A stretch of DNA of 64,000 bases, taken from the NCBI GenBank assembly GCA_024636975.1, contig JAGXGA010000030.1, positions 1 to 64,000 on the forward strand, in the 5' to 3' direction. The notes under the pieces are model-generated. The model did not search any database. It had not been told where the DNA came from and saw only the letters and a program-made list of their open reading frames with translations. A program made the translations under genes and the position numbers. This stretch comes from Mariniphaga sp. (GTDB taxonomy: Bacteria > Bacteroidota > Bacteroidia > Bacteroidales > Prolixibacteraceae). Every line of letters starts with the position of its first letter. The first letter of the stretch is position 1. Below are positions 16,095 through 25,122 of this stretch, in pieces.

Positions 16095-18050
16095 CTATTT
16101 TGTTATTCCCGGCCAGTTATCGGTGCGGAAAGGATTGGCCGGAAGTCCTTCCTCATTGTACAGGTTTACATCATCCGGGTTGTTTGCCCAACCATAACGA
16201 ACGGCAACCGGATTTGGTACATCTTCGGAATAAACTACTACTGAATTTTCATTCACAACTTCAGCTTTTGCCCAATGAAATTTACGGTCGGCACCTGCAA
16301 GTGCAAATCCTTTTAAATAGCCGTATTTATCTGCAACTTTTAAGCCCGACCCTGTTTCAGAAAAGGAAACGGCTGCCCTGTAACCTTTAAATTCCACGGA
16401 ATCATACATCGGCCCCGAATGCACGACATCTTTTTCGTAAGCAATTTTAAGTGCATTTAATGCAAGTCTTTTGCCAACATCCTGCTTGTTGCGTGGATGA
16501 ATATCACCGGCTTCGCCTATATCTATGGAAAGTGCCATGCCGGTATTTGGAAGCTCAAGTGTTTTTGTCTGAGCCTCCCGCAGTTCAGCCCAATCGCTTT
16601 CGCCCGGCTGTCCGGTGGCTTCTGTATAGTTGGCCAGCTGAACAAACAGGAACGGAAAATCGCCCTGGTTCCAGTGCATGCGCCAGTCATTGATAAGACT
16701 GGGGAAAACCCGCTGGTACTGCTTTGCCCTTCCTGCATTTGACTCGCCCTGGTACCAGATTGCCCCCTGGATGCCATAGGGCAGCAGCGGGTGAATCATT
16801 GCATTAAAAAGAAGGGTGGGATAGGAGTTGGGACCAACGTTCACTTCCGCTACTTCTGCCCTCGATATACGAAACTTCCATTCTCCTGAAATATCTTCCT
16901 TCTCGTTTCCAATAGCCAGAAACTGATTGGTTGGATCTCCCCAGATACCCCCGTTTCCTCCTGTATCGTGAACCCTTACCGCAATTACATTTTTTCCCGG
17001 CTTCAGGTATTTCTTATCAATTGTATAAACCCGCTCTTCATCATACTTCCCTTCTGTTTTTCCGATTTCTATGCCGTTGAAAAATGTAATGTCCGAATCA
17101 TCTATTTTCCCCAGGTGAAGGGTAAGATTGGCATTGGTTTGTTCCTCGTTCAGTTTAACATTCTTGCGATACCAGCCAATTCCGTCGATATCGATGTACC
17201 CCTGGTTTTCCCAGTACATGGGGGTTTTAATGTTGCGCCAGCTCTCATCATTAAAGTCGAGGCCTGCCCATACCGGTTCATTTCCTTCAATTCCTGCATC
17301 TTCCCTGGGTATTTCCCCGCCAAGTACCTTTCGGATTTGTTCCATTTTAGTCTGCCTGTATGCATTCAGGTCCATTTGCTGCAGGTCGACCAGCCGCTCT
17401 TTAAAATCCGGGTCTTCACTTATGGTTCGGGGACTTATCCATGTTTCAGCCACGGTACCGCCCCACGAAGTGTGAATTAATCCTATCGGTACATCCAGTT
17501 CCTGGTGCAGGTTACGGCCAAAGAAGTAAGCAACCGCCGAGAATCCCGCCACTGTTTCCGGTGAACATTCCACCCATTCGCCACTGCTTATATCTTCCTG
17601 CGGAGATTGTGCCACTGCTTTGGGGACAGTAAACAACCGGATGTTCGGGTAGCTTGCCGATGCAATTTCTTCATCGGCATTGTTGCTGTTTGTAACCTGC
17701 CACTCCATATTCGACTGCCCCGAGGCTATCCATACCTCGCCAACCATAACATTAGTCAGTTCGACAGTATTTTTCCCTTTAATGATCATAGTATAGGGAC
17801 CGCCGGCCTTTTGCACCGGCAACCCTGCAATCCATTTTCCGTTTTTAGTAGTTCTGGTGCGAACTGTGACGTCATTAAATGATACAGTGACCCGTTCGCC
17901 TGCATCAGCCCAGCCCCATACCGGAATCTCCATTCCTTGCTGAAGAACCATGTTGGAACTGAAAATCTTTGGAAGCGTGATTTCGCCAAAGGCATTGGAG
18001 GATATCCATATCAATGCTGATAAAAACCACAGGTATTTAAATCGTTTCAT
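16095..18050 (-). CDS. sialate O-acetylesterase (SGNH family)
   Basis: The chosen ATG at 18050 gives a 651-residue protein with a clean signal peptide (MKRFKYLWFLSALIWISSNAFG); an upstream ATG at 18113 would only add 21 non-signal residues. After an N-terminal beta domain (ITLPKIFSSNMVLQQG) comes the SGNH motif with nucleophile Ser in ASGQSNMEW. A jelly-roll insert (about 250-380) follows, then GIQGAIWYQGESNAG and the catalytic DIHPRNKQDVG block near the C-terminus. It removes O-acetyl groups from sialic acids or plant-type acetylated sugars in the periplasm. It is transcribed with the DUF1460 gene. It is set apart from the plus-strand genes by the 11-bp-phased palindrome at 18262-18371. Confidence 0.92.
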   Translation of the reverse strand: MKRFKYLWFLSALIWISSNAFGEITLPKIFSSNMVLQQGMEIPVWGWADAGERVTVSFNDVTVRTRTTKNGKWIAGLPVQKAGGPYTMIIKGKNTVELTNVMVGEVWIASGQSNMEWQVTNSNNADEEIASASYPNIRLFTVPKAVAQSPQEDISSGEWVECSPETVAGFSAVAYFFGRNLHQELDVPIGLIHTSWGGTVAETWISPRTISEDPDFKERLVDLQQMDLNAYRQTKMEQIRKVLGGEIPREDAGIEGNEPVWAGLDFNDESWRNIKTPMYWENQGYIDIDGIGWYRKNVKLNEEQTNANLTLHLGKIDDSDITFFNGIEIGKTEGKYDEERVYTIDKKYLKPGKNVIAVRVHDTGGNGGIWGDPTNQFLAIGNEKEDISGEWKFRISRAEVAEVNVGPNSYPTLLFNAMIHPLLPYGIQGAIWYQGESNAGRAKQYQRVFPSLINDWRMHWNQGDFPFLFVQLANYTEATGQPGESDWAELREAQTKTLELPNTGMALSIDIGEAGDIHPRNKQDVGKRLALNALKIAYEKDVVHSGPMYDSVEFKGYRAAVSFSETGSGLKVADKYGYLKGFALAGADRKFHWAKAEVVNENSVVVYSEDVPNPVAVRYGWANNPDDVNLYNEEGLPANPFRTDNWPGITK

Positions 18051-18261
18051 AACTTTTCTCTTTAATGTACTTTCAAAGCTATTAAATTTTGGAAAAGAAG
18101 AAGTGCTGTGCATATGGAATTTTTAATGAAATGCGGGTTTTTAAGAAAATAACCCTGCCGGTTCTGATATGCCTGCTACATTAATGTTTGTTGTTAACAG
18201 GCCTGTAAGGTCATTTATTTTCCTGCTAACCGTGCTATATACAAGGGACCTGGAACATACT

Positions 18262-18371
18262 AAACTCAATATTAACTCAGTGTAAACTCAATTATAACTC
18301 AATGTAAATTCAATTATAATTGAGTTTATACTGAGTTAACACTGAATTATAATTGAGTTAACATTGAATTT
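18262..18371. repeat. 110-bp palindrome of ten 11-bp units
   Basis: Units of 11 bp follow without a break (AAACTCAATAT, TAACTCAGTGT, AAACTCAATTA, TAACTCAATGT, AAATTCAATTA, then TAATTGAGTTT, ATACTGAGTTA, ACACTGAATTA, TAATTGAGTTA, ACATTGAATTT). The second five are an approximate reverse complement of the first five, so the block is both tandem and palindromic, with about one unit per helical turn. The 148 bp before it (18114-18261) show nothing recognisable. Confidence 0.85.
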
Positions 18372-18416
18372 GGTCAGGCGAAGGTAGCTTGAAGAATTGC
18401 AATAAACTACCAGGTT

Positions 18417-19643
18417 GTGCGTAATGGAAATTACGGTCGTGTTGCAACTGAGCTTCAGGAGGTAATAAAAAAAGATGCGAAGCCCATTATTCCCGAAGAC
18501 CTGGGAGAGCGGGTGGATGCTGCATATTACCGTCACCTTGTAACAAGCAACTTTATTACCACGGTGGAAGTATTTAACGATGAGCAGATCAGCTGGGGGA
18601 ACCCCATAGAAAACCCTGAAGGTGTGCAGGTGGGAAAAACCTATCGCTATGCCGGTGGCACCATTATTGCCAAAAGGGTTAAGCTGCCTGAAGTGACTGC
18701 CGACTACCAGGTGTTTGCTGAACTGGAGCAATATTCAAACGGCGATGCATACGACCGCACCGGCACTGTTTTTATAATTCCCGATGACAAAGAGCAGTCG
18801 TTTTTTGATGCGCTGGAACAAGGAGTGGAAACAGTACCGGCTTTTCAAGCCAATAATGGCAAGAATTACCATACCACAGTAGCTACACCTGATTTCGATC
18901 CGGCGGTTGAGCTGGTACGTTTTTTCACCCCTTTCGGTATTGATCATTTTAACAAACAGGTGGAAGTATATGGCCAGGAATGGGAGGATCGGGCTTATTA
19001 CAAACAGGAGGTTACTGATTTGCTCCCTATGTTGCAGGACGAGGTCTGGATTGGCATTTTTATCGGCAACTACGACAAGGGAGGCCATAAGGTCAGCCTT
19101 AACCTTAAATATTTCCCGGGCAGCAGGATGGTCAGTGAAACCGAAGAGGAAGAAAAATCATGGTTGTACCCATTGTTCAATACGCTTAGCATCATGGAGA
19201 TGGCCGGACAGGAGTACGGTACCATGTTTGAAAACGACTCGCTAAGTGTTGAATTTGAATTGCCAGAGGGGATTACAAATGTTGCCCTGAGATATATCTC
19301 CACCGGCCACGGCGGCTGGGGCGGCGGTGATGAGTTTAACCAGAAGCTGAATGAAATTATAATAGATGGGGAGACAGTATTTAGCTACATTCCATGGAAC
19401 AGCAACTGCGGTTCGTTCCGCAAGTACAACCCGGCATCGGGTAATTTCTGGAACGGGCTTACCTCGAGCGATTACAGCCGTTCGGGATGGTGCCCCGGTG
19501 AAGCCACCAATCCGGTCTATATCCCCTTACCGGACTTAAAGCCGGGAAAGCATGTTTTAAAAGTAGCCATTCCGCTGGGTGAACGCGAAGGAGGGAGTTT
19601 CAGCCACTGGAATGTATCAGGAGTTTTAACCGGAAACAGGTAG
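18417..19643 (+). CDS. 5'-truncated PNGase F-like protein
   Basis: The 408-residue frame holds the two eight-stranded domains of peptide-N-glycosidase F. The first contains NGDAYDRTGTVF (the family D60 region) and LVRFFTPFG. The second contains GHGGWGGGDEFNQKLNEI, NSNCGSFRKYNPASGNFWNG and SGWCPGEATNPVYIPLPDL. There is no signal peptide and no ATG: the frame opens at 18393 after an in-frame TGA, with a GTG at 18417 as the first plausible start. The reading before it (INYQVV) looks like the inside of a domain. Relatives carry a signal and often an extra N-terminal domain, so the 5' end seems lost just where the 110-bp palindrome begins. It is probably a non-exported remnant. Confidence 0.8.
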   Translation: MRNGNYGRVATELQEVIKKDAKPIIPEDLGERVDAAYYRHLVTSNFITTVEVFNDEQISWGNPIENPEGVQVGKTYRYAGGTIIAKRVKLPEVTADYQVFAELEQYSNGDAYDRTGTVFIIPDDKEQSFFDALEQGVETVPAFQANNGKNYHTTVATPDFDPAVELVRFFTPFGIDHFNKQVEVYGQEWEDRAYYKQEVTDLLPMLQDEVWIGIFIGNYDKGGHKVSLNLKYFPGSRMVSETEEEEKSWLYPLFNTLSIMEMAGQEYGTMFENDSLSVEFELPEGITNVALRYISTGHGGWGGGDEFNQKLNEIIIDGETVFSYIPWNSNCGSFRKYNPASGNFWNGLTSSDYSRSGWCPGEATNPVYIPLPDLKPGKHVLKVAIPLGEREGGSFSHWNVSGVLTGNR

Positions 19644-19665
19644 TGTTGATTGTTTACCGGAGTTT

Positions 19666-19697
19666 AAAAGAGGGGCCTTCGGGTTCCTCTTTTATTA
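19666..19697 (+). terminator. intrinsic terminator after the PNGase F-like gene
   Basis: The stem is AAAAGAGG with CCTCTTTT around a GC-containing loop (GGCCTTCGGGTT), followed by ATT. It lies 23 bp downstream of the stop codon. The loop contains a further short CC/GG pairing. Confidence 0.65.
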
Positions 19698-19791
19698 TAC
19701 CGGATAGGTTCAGTTTTCGGGATAATCATAATTTTTGTAAGTTTACAAATATTAGGAATTAGGAACTTATTTACAATAAAAACCAATTATT

Positions 19792-20886
19792 ATGAAAAAA
19801 CTCATTCTCTTATTATTTTCAGTATCGCTGTTTGCTTGCAGCTCAGTACCCACTCCAACAAAAGAAAAATTTGAAGTGTTCAGGGGAACAAACCTGGCAC
19901 ACTGGCTTTCGCAAAGTAGCCAGCGGGGGGCAGAACGCGGGCAGTTTATTACCCAAGCAGATATTGAAGCGGTTGCTGAAATGGGTTTTGACCATGTTCG
20001 CCTGCCCATCGACGAGGAACAGATGTGGGATGAAAACGGCAACCGATATGACGAAGCCTTTCAGTTAATGGAAAACTGCATCGACTGGTCAATAGAAAAT
20101 GATTTACGGGTAATTGTTGATTTGCATATATTACGTTCGCATCACTTCAATGCGGAAGAGAAACCATTATGGACCGATCCGGCAGAGCAGGAAAAATTTT
20201 ATGACTTATGGCGCGATTTGTCAGCTTCACTTTCAAAATATCCCAATTCGATGGTTGCCTATGAGTTGATGAATGAAGCCGTTGCCGATGATTCGGGATT
20301 GTGGAACAATCTGGTTGCCAATGCCGTTGGAGCTCTTCGTGAACTGGAACCGGAGCGGACAATTGTAATTGGTTCCAACCGCTGGCAGTCGGTCGACACC
20401 TTCGATGAACTGGAGGTACCTGAAAACGATCCCAATATTTTGTTAAGCTTTCATTTTTACGAACCCTTTTTGCTTACCCATTACAATGCCAGCTGGACGC
20501 ATCTGAAAGGATATACAGGCCCGGTACATTATCCCGGAGTAATACTTACAGAAGAAGAATTTGAACAGTTGCCTGAGGATATGAAGCCAATAGCTGAAAG
20601 GTGGGTAGGCAGGGAATTTAACAAGGAATGGATCCTTGAACAATGGGAAAAGCCCATGCAACTGGCTGAGAAGCTTGGATTGCCTCTGTATTGTGGCGAG
20701 TTTGGTGTTCTTGCCGGTCAGCCGGAAGAGGATCGCCTAAACTGGTACCGCGATATGATTGAGCTTTTTGAGCAAACAGGCATTGGCTATGCCAACTGGA
20801 ACTACAAAAGCGGAAGCTTTGGTCTGGTCGACGGCGATGGCAGCCGCCATGAAGAAATGATACAGATTGTATCGGGAAAAGAATAA
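19792..20886 (+). CDS. GH5-family endoglucanase-like lipoprotein
   Basis: The 364-residue protein has a lipobox (SLFACSS, Cys 16), so it sits on a membrane. The GH5 TIM barrel shows the acid/base E162 in YELMNEAV and the nucleophile E303 in YCGEFGVL. Conserved strand residues include HVRLPI, VIVDLH and LSFHFYEP. Family 5 cleaves beta-1,4 or related glucans and mannans with retention. It ends at a strong terminator shared with the convergent GH109 gene. The nearest plus-strand neighbour is the PNGase F-like fragment. The exact GH5 subfamily cannot be set by eye. Confidence 0.92.
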   Translation: MKKLILLLFSVSLFACSSVPTPTKEKFEVFRGTNLAHWLSQSSQRGAERGQFITQADIEAVAEMGFDHVRLPIDEEQMWDENGNRYDEAFQLMENCIDWSIENDLRVIVDLHILRSHHFNAEEKPLWTDPAEQEKFYDLWRDLSASLSKYPNSMVAYELMNEAVADDSGLWNNLVANAVGALRELEPERTIVIGSNRWQSVDTFDELEVPENDPNILLSFHFYEPFLLTHYNASWTHLKGYTGPVHYPGVILTEEEFEQLPEDMKPIAERWVGREFNKEWILEQWEKPMQLAEKLGLPLYCGEFGVLAGQPEEDRLNWYRDMIELFEQTGIGYANWNYKSGSFGLVDGDGSRHEEMIQIVSGKE

Positions 20887-20902
20887 CAGGCAGTTATAAA
20901 AA

Positions 20903-20932
20903 GCCCCGTGAAGAAACTTCACGGGGTTTTTT
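20903..20932. terminator. bidirectional terminator between GH5 and GH109 genes
   Basis: A perfect 10-bp stem CCCCGTGAAG / CTTCACGGGG has an AAA loop, T6 on the plus-strand 3' side, and an A-rich 5' flank that gives a T-run in the other direction. It lies between the convergent stops at 20886 and 20947. Confidence 0.92.
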
Positions 20933-20946
20933 ATGACTAACTTATA

Positions 20947-22413
20947 TTACAGTTTCAGCTGACTTTCAGCTTCAGCATTTTCTTTTACTCCGGTTGTTCC
21001 TCCTTGCGAAAGGGTGACATCAAGCGGTTTATTTGTTTTCCAGGAGCCGTTTGAGAAATCGGGAACATCAATTGAATTGGAACGATTGGCAACCGACCAT
21101 TCACTTAATGGTGCTACTACGCTCCAGAGCGCTGCATCGTAAACATCCTGGTCGAGGGCAATTCCGTTACGCAGGCAATCGATCAGCCTCCAGTCCATCA
21201 TAAAATCCATGCCCCCGTGGCCACCAACTTTTTTAGCCATTTCGCCCACCAGCTTAACTATGGCAGGAGTATATTGTTCTTCGAGCACCTTCAATTCATC
21301 GTCATCGAACCAGATGTGTCCCTTAGCTATTTTTCCGGGAAGCGGGTATTTACGGGCAATACCTTCCGTCCCACTCACCAGGTGGATGCGTGAATAAGGC
21401 CTTGGACTGGTAACATCATGCTGGATCATTATAGTTTTGCCTTTGTTGGTGCGGATAGTGGTGGTATTCATATTGCCCCTGTAATTATCAGTGGCAAACT
21501 GATCGTAAAAATCATCTTCAGCAGCAAGTTCAGCAGCTATTTTATCCATCTGGAAATCATTAGATGACATGGAGGTAAGGTATTCCATCTTGTCGCCACG
21601 ATTAATATTCAGCACCTGGCAAACAGGACCAAGCCCATGCGTAGGATAGAGGCTTCCGTTACGATGCTGGTTTTCCTTCAAACGCCACATATCGGAATAT
21701 CCGTCTTTGTTGAAATTATTGGTCCGGAGGTCATGAATATAGGCTCCTTCGGTATGAATTATTTCTCCGAAAAACCCTTGACGGGCCATATTGAGTGTTA
21801 GCAACTCGAAAAAGTCATAGCATGTGTTTTCAAGCATCATACAATGCTTGCGTGTACGTTCTGAGGTTTCAACAAGCTGCCATGATTCCTCTACCGTAAC
21901 AGCAGCCGGTATTTCAGTGGCGGCATGCTTATCATTTTCCATGGCGTAAACGCACATAGGGGTATGAAGTGACCACGGAGTGCAGATATATACCAGGTCA
22001 ACATCATCACTTTCGCACAGTTGCTTCCATGCATCTTCGCTGCCGCTGTATTCTTTGGCTGAAGGCATTCCATGCTTTTCCAGAATTTCCTGGCCACGTT
22101 TAACTCCTTCCGGGTCCTTATCACATAATGCAGTAATCCGTACACCCTCAATATTCGACATCCTTTCGACGGCACCAGGCCCGCGGTTACCAAGCCCGAT
22201 AAAGCCAATCCTGACGGTTTCTAATTTGGGTGCTGCATAGCCGCACATGTTAAATTGCTGCGAATGCTGTTTTGCAACCGCTTCCTGTATCGAGGCCAAA
22301 GCAGTTTCTTTTGTGCCGGCTGCTCTGCTATCACATGATGTTAAACCGCCTGACAAAACACCTGCACCTGCGACTCCTGCTATCTGAAAAAACTTTCTTC
22401 TGTTGGTTTTCAT
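20947..22413 (-). CDS. GH109-type alpha-N-acetylgalactosaminidase (Gfo/Idh/MocA fold)
   Basis: The 488-residue protein begins with a Tat signal (NRRKFFQIAG) ending in a lipobox-like LTSCDS. The Rossmann motif RIGFIGLGNRGPG (about 68-80) binds NAD, which GH109 enzymes hold tightly and recycle during an oxidation-elimination mechanism. GH109 marker segments are visible: ENTCYDFFEL, GEIIHTEGAYIHDLR, and SLYPTHGLGPV with its His. Substrates in the family are GalNAc-capped glycans such as blood-group A and mucin-type structures. Together with the acetylesterase and the PNGase F-like fragment it points to use of animal-type or proteoglycan-like glycans. The gene ends at the shared terminator 20903-20932. 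Confidence 0.92.
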   Translation of the reverse strand: MKTNRRKFFQIAGVAGAGVLSGGLTSCDSRAAGTKETALASIQEAVAKQHSQQFNMCGYAAPKLETVRIGFIGLGNRGPGAVERMSNIEGVRITALCDKDPEGVKRGQEILEKHGMPSAKEYSGSEDAWKQLCESDDVDLVYICTPWSLHTPMCVYAMENDKHAATEIPAAVTVEESWQLVETSERTRKHCMMLENTCYDFFELLTLNMARQGFFGEIIHTEGAYIHDLRTNNFNKDGYSDMWRLKENQHRNGSLYPTHGLGPVCQVLNINRGDKMEYLTSMSSNDFQMDKIAAELAAEDDFYDQFATDNYRGNMNTTTIRTNKGKTIMIQHDVTSPRPYSRIHLVSGTEGIARKYPLPGKIAKGHIWFDDDELKVLEEQYTPAIVKLVGEMAKKVGGHGGMDFMMDWRLIDCLRNGIALDQDVYDAALWSVVAPLSEWSVANRSNSIDVPDFSNGSWKTNKPLDVTLSQGGTTGVKENAEAESQLKL

Positions 22414-22720
22414 GCTTTTATCGATTTATAAGATTTTCAATTTGCTGTTATAATCCCTTAGAATGTTTAAAAATATAAATTAATTCCATCGTCTCCTTTT
22501 TTTATTTAATTAAAATAGAAAGCTGCATACTTCTTTTTTATATCTTGTGTCATTAAATGACCATATAGATTTAGTTTTACCATTTTTTCTGATAATAAGG
22601 TATTCTAAAACAAATTAAACTATGAAATGAGCATGAGCAACAATTCACACCAGGGGGTAAGGTTTAAAATTCTCATGCGAATTCCATATGATTCCATTGA
22701 AATCAAACAATCTTAATCAT

Positions 22721-24028
22721 ATGAAAAACCTATATTTTCTTTTGCTTTTGTTTCTGTTTCCGTTCTTTACAAGTGCACAGGAAGATGTTGTAAAAACCGG
22801 ATGGAACTTTGGTGTTTTACCAAGCATTTCGTTTGACTCGGACCTTGGCTTTCAATACGGTGCACTTGTCGACTTATACCATTATGGAAGTGGTGAACGC
22901 TATCCGGTGTATGATCATAAACTGTATTTTGAAGTTTCAAGGTATACAAAAGGCAGTGGAATTAACCGTTTTTATTACGATTCGGACAAGTTGCTTAAAG
23001 GATTGCAGACTTCAGTTGATTTAAGCTATCTCTCAGATCAGGCTTATGATTTTTATGGGTATAACGGTTATGAGGCAGTTGTAAATTCAAACTGGATTGA
23101 AGAAGACGATGAAGATTATGTATCACGCATGTTTTACAAATACGATCGAAAACTGTTCCGGTTTAAAGTAGATGTGCAGGGACCTTATTTTGGAAAGAAC
23201 CTGAAATGGCTGGCAGGAATTAACCTGCTTAACTTCCAGATAAATCCTGTTGATATTGATAAACTGAATGAAGGAAAATCAGAAGATGAATTACTTCCGG
23301 ATGTGGAAGGATTATATGAAAAGTACCAGCAATGGGCGATCATTTCACAGGAGGAAGCTGACGGGGGATTTATTCCCGAACTGAAAGCCGGGCTTGTTTA
23401 TGATTCACGGGATAACCGGCCCAACCCAATGAAAGGAATATGGACTGAAGCTGCATTTGTTGGAGTCCCTGAATTTCTGGGGGCAGAAAGCAGCTTTGCC
23501 AAATTCAGTATTACACATCGTCAGTACTTCACAATAATCCCAAAAGATTTATCGCTGGCATATCGTCTTGCATGGCAGTCGACAATTGCGGGCCAGGTTC
23601 CTTTTTATTACCAAACACAGATAATTGTTTCAGAAATGAGAGGAGCCTCTTCGGAAGGTTTAGGTGGTTCAAAAACGCTGAGGGGCATCAGGCGAAACCG
23701 GATTGTGGGAGATGGTGTATTTTATGGAAATATTGAGGCCCGTTGGAAATTTGCCCGCTTCACGATGTTTAACAATAATTTTTACCTGGGGCTGAATGGG
23801 TTTACCGATTTTGGACGGGTCATTGAAAAAACAGACCTGAATTCTATATTCTCTCAATTGCCCGGTGAGTATTTTAACCCGGGAACTGAAAGCATGCATT
23901 TCTCCTATGGAGCCGGATTACGTATTGCCATGAACCAGAACTTCATTATTGCTGTTGACTATGGTATTGCGGCCGATGAAAGGGATGGCGACAGCGGACT
24001 TTACATAGGGCTGAATTACCTTTTTTAG
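22721..24028 (+). CDS. Omp85/BamA-like outer-membrane surface antigen
   Basis: The preferred ATG (22721) gives 435 residues with a signal peptide (MKNLYFLLLLFLFPFFTSAQ); an earlier in-frame ATG at 22688 adds 11 residues before the signal. The rest is a beta-barrel with the D15-type C-terminal features: GGSKTLRGIRRNRIVGDG matches the loop-6 region (usually VRGF/Y, here LRGI), and the last strand ends in YIGLNYLF with terminal Phe. No POTRA repeats are present, so it is a barrel-only member. Its role could be export or insertion of an unknown partner. It converges on the VOC gene with 5 bp between stops. Confidence 0.85.
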   Translation: MKNLYFLLLLFLFPFFTSAQEDVVKTGWNFGVLPSISFDSDLGFQYGALVDLYHYGSGERYPVYDHKLYFEVSRYTKGSGINRFYYDSDKLLKGLQTSVDLSYLSDQAYDFYGYNGYEAVVNSNWIEEDDEDYVSRMFYKYDRKLFRFKVDVQGPYFGKNLKWLAGINLLNFQINPVDIDKLNEGKSEDELLPDVEGLYEKYQQWAIISQEEADGGFIPELKAGLVYDSRDNRPNPMKGIWTEAAFVGVPEFLGAESSFAKFSITHRQYFTIIPKDLSLAYRLAWQSTIAGQVPFYYQTQIIVSEMRGASSEGLGGSKTLRGIRRNRIVGDGVFYGNIEARWKFARFTMFNNNFYLGLNGFTDFGRVIEKTDLNSIFSQLPGEYFNPGTESMHFSYGAGLRIAMNQNFIIAVDYGIAADERDGDSGLYIGLNYLF

Positions 24029-24033
24029 ACAGA

Positions 24034-25107
24034 TTATTTTTTGACCCGTTTAAAGCGGAACATTTTCAGCAGCCAGTCGGGGAGTGGATGGCTTCCTCTC
24101 TTGCGGAAGTCAATTGTCCAGCCAATCTTTTCCAGGATAGGTATTTTATGCGTTTCCACAAATTCAATTAAAGTACCTTCGGGAGCCTGTATGTATGCAA
24201 AATTACCTGCTGCCTCACCCATATCGAATGTCTCGTGGTTGCGGGCGCTGTCGACAGTAAAGGGATATCCCATCTGCTTAACTTTTTCACGGATTGCATC
24301 TATGCCATTGATATCGAAGCAGAGGTGAATAAATCCCGGGTCGCCCCAAATCCTGCCTTCATATATGTCGCGAGGCTGATGGTCGAAAGCCTGAACCAGT
24401 TCGATGCATGTGGAACCAAAAAGCGGGCTGAACGCTCCGTTTCGTATACCTGAATGTTCGAGTAACACCCTTCTGAATTTGCCTTTACCGCCTGGTAAGG
24501 CGGATAAATCTGCAAAGCTGTCGTTAATATCGTAAACGATTTTATCGTACTGAAGTATTTCCCTGTAGACTTTAAGGCTGTCATCCATGTTTTTTACACC
24601 AATAACTGCACCCAGTACACCGCCAGTTACCGATTTCTCCCTTCTGAATACTTCATGGTGATTAACAACTTCCCAGAGGTTTCCCAGGTAGTCTTTGATA
24701 AAAAAATGCTCTTTTCCTTCAGGGGTTTTACTAATTTCTCCAAGCACATTCAAACCGTCAGACTTGAATTTTTTATAAGCTTTTCTTACATTATCAGCTT
24801 TAAGTTTCCCTATGTAAATGCCCAGGTCTCCAAGCTGTATTTCAAACTTAGGTAGTTCGGGAGTTTTTCCTTTATGCTGCCAGATTTCAAATCCACCCCC
24901 TCCACGCATATTTAATGCAAGTACTGCATGTCTTGCACGGGGTTTACCTCCTGTATGTGGCAACATCAGTTCAGCAACGGCTTCCTCCTCAAAAATGCGA
25001 ATGTCCATTGCAAAGTATTGGCGATACCATTTCCATGCCTCCTCAAGGTGAATAACACCAACTCCCAATTGCTGTATGCCGTTTATTTTGGCTGACATTT
25101 TTTTCAT
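24034..25107 (-). CDS. two-domain VOC (glyoxalase/dioxygenase-like) protein
   Basis: The 357-residue cytoplasmic protein contains two vicinal-oxygen-chelate halves (about 8-145 and 160-315). The first starts INGIQQLGVGVIHLEEAWKW and ends with DYLGNLWEVV. The second starts GAVIGVKNMDDSLKVYREIL and ends with PEGTLIEFVE. Candidate metal ligands are H263-like (FIHLCFD) and the C-terminal Glu. A basic tail (RKRGSHPLPDWLLKMFRFKR) follows and may touch the membrane. It is 15 bp behind an SDR gene on the same strand, which suggests a shared, unknown small-molecule pathway. Confidence 0.85.
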   Translation of the reverse strand: MKKMSAKINGIQQLGVGVIHLEEAWKWYRQYFAMDIRIFEEEAVAELMLPHTGGKPRARHAVLALNMRGGGGFEIWQHKGKTPELPKFEIQLGDLGIYIGKLKADNVRKAYKKFKSDGLNVLGEISKTPEGKEHFFIKDYLGNLWEVVNHHEVFRREKSVTGGVLGAVIGVKNMDDSLKVYREILQYDKIVYDINDSFADLSALPGGKGKFRRVLLEHSGIRNGAFSPLFGSTCIELVQAFDHQPRDIYEGRIWGDPGFIHLCFDINGIDAIREKVKQMGYPFTVDSARNHETFDMGEAAGNFAYIQAPEGTLIEFVETHKIPILEKIGWTIDFRKRGSHPLPDWLLKMFRFKRVKK

Positions 25108-25122
25108 AAAACTATTATTAGG

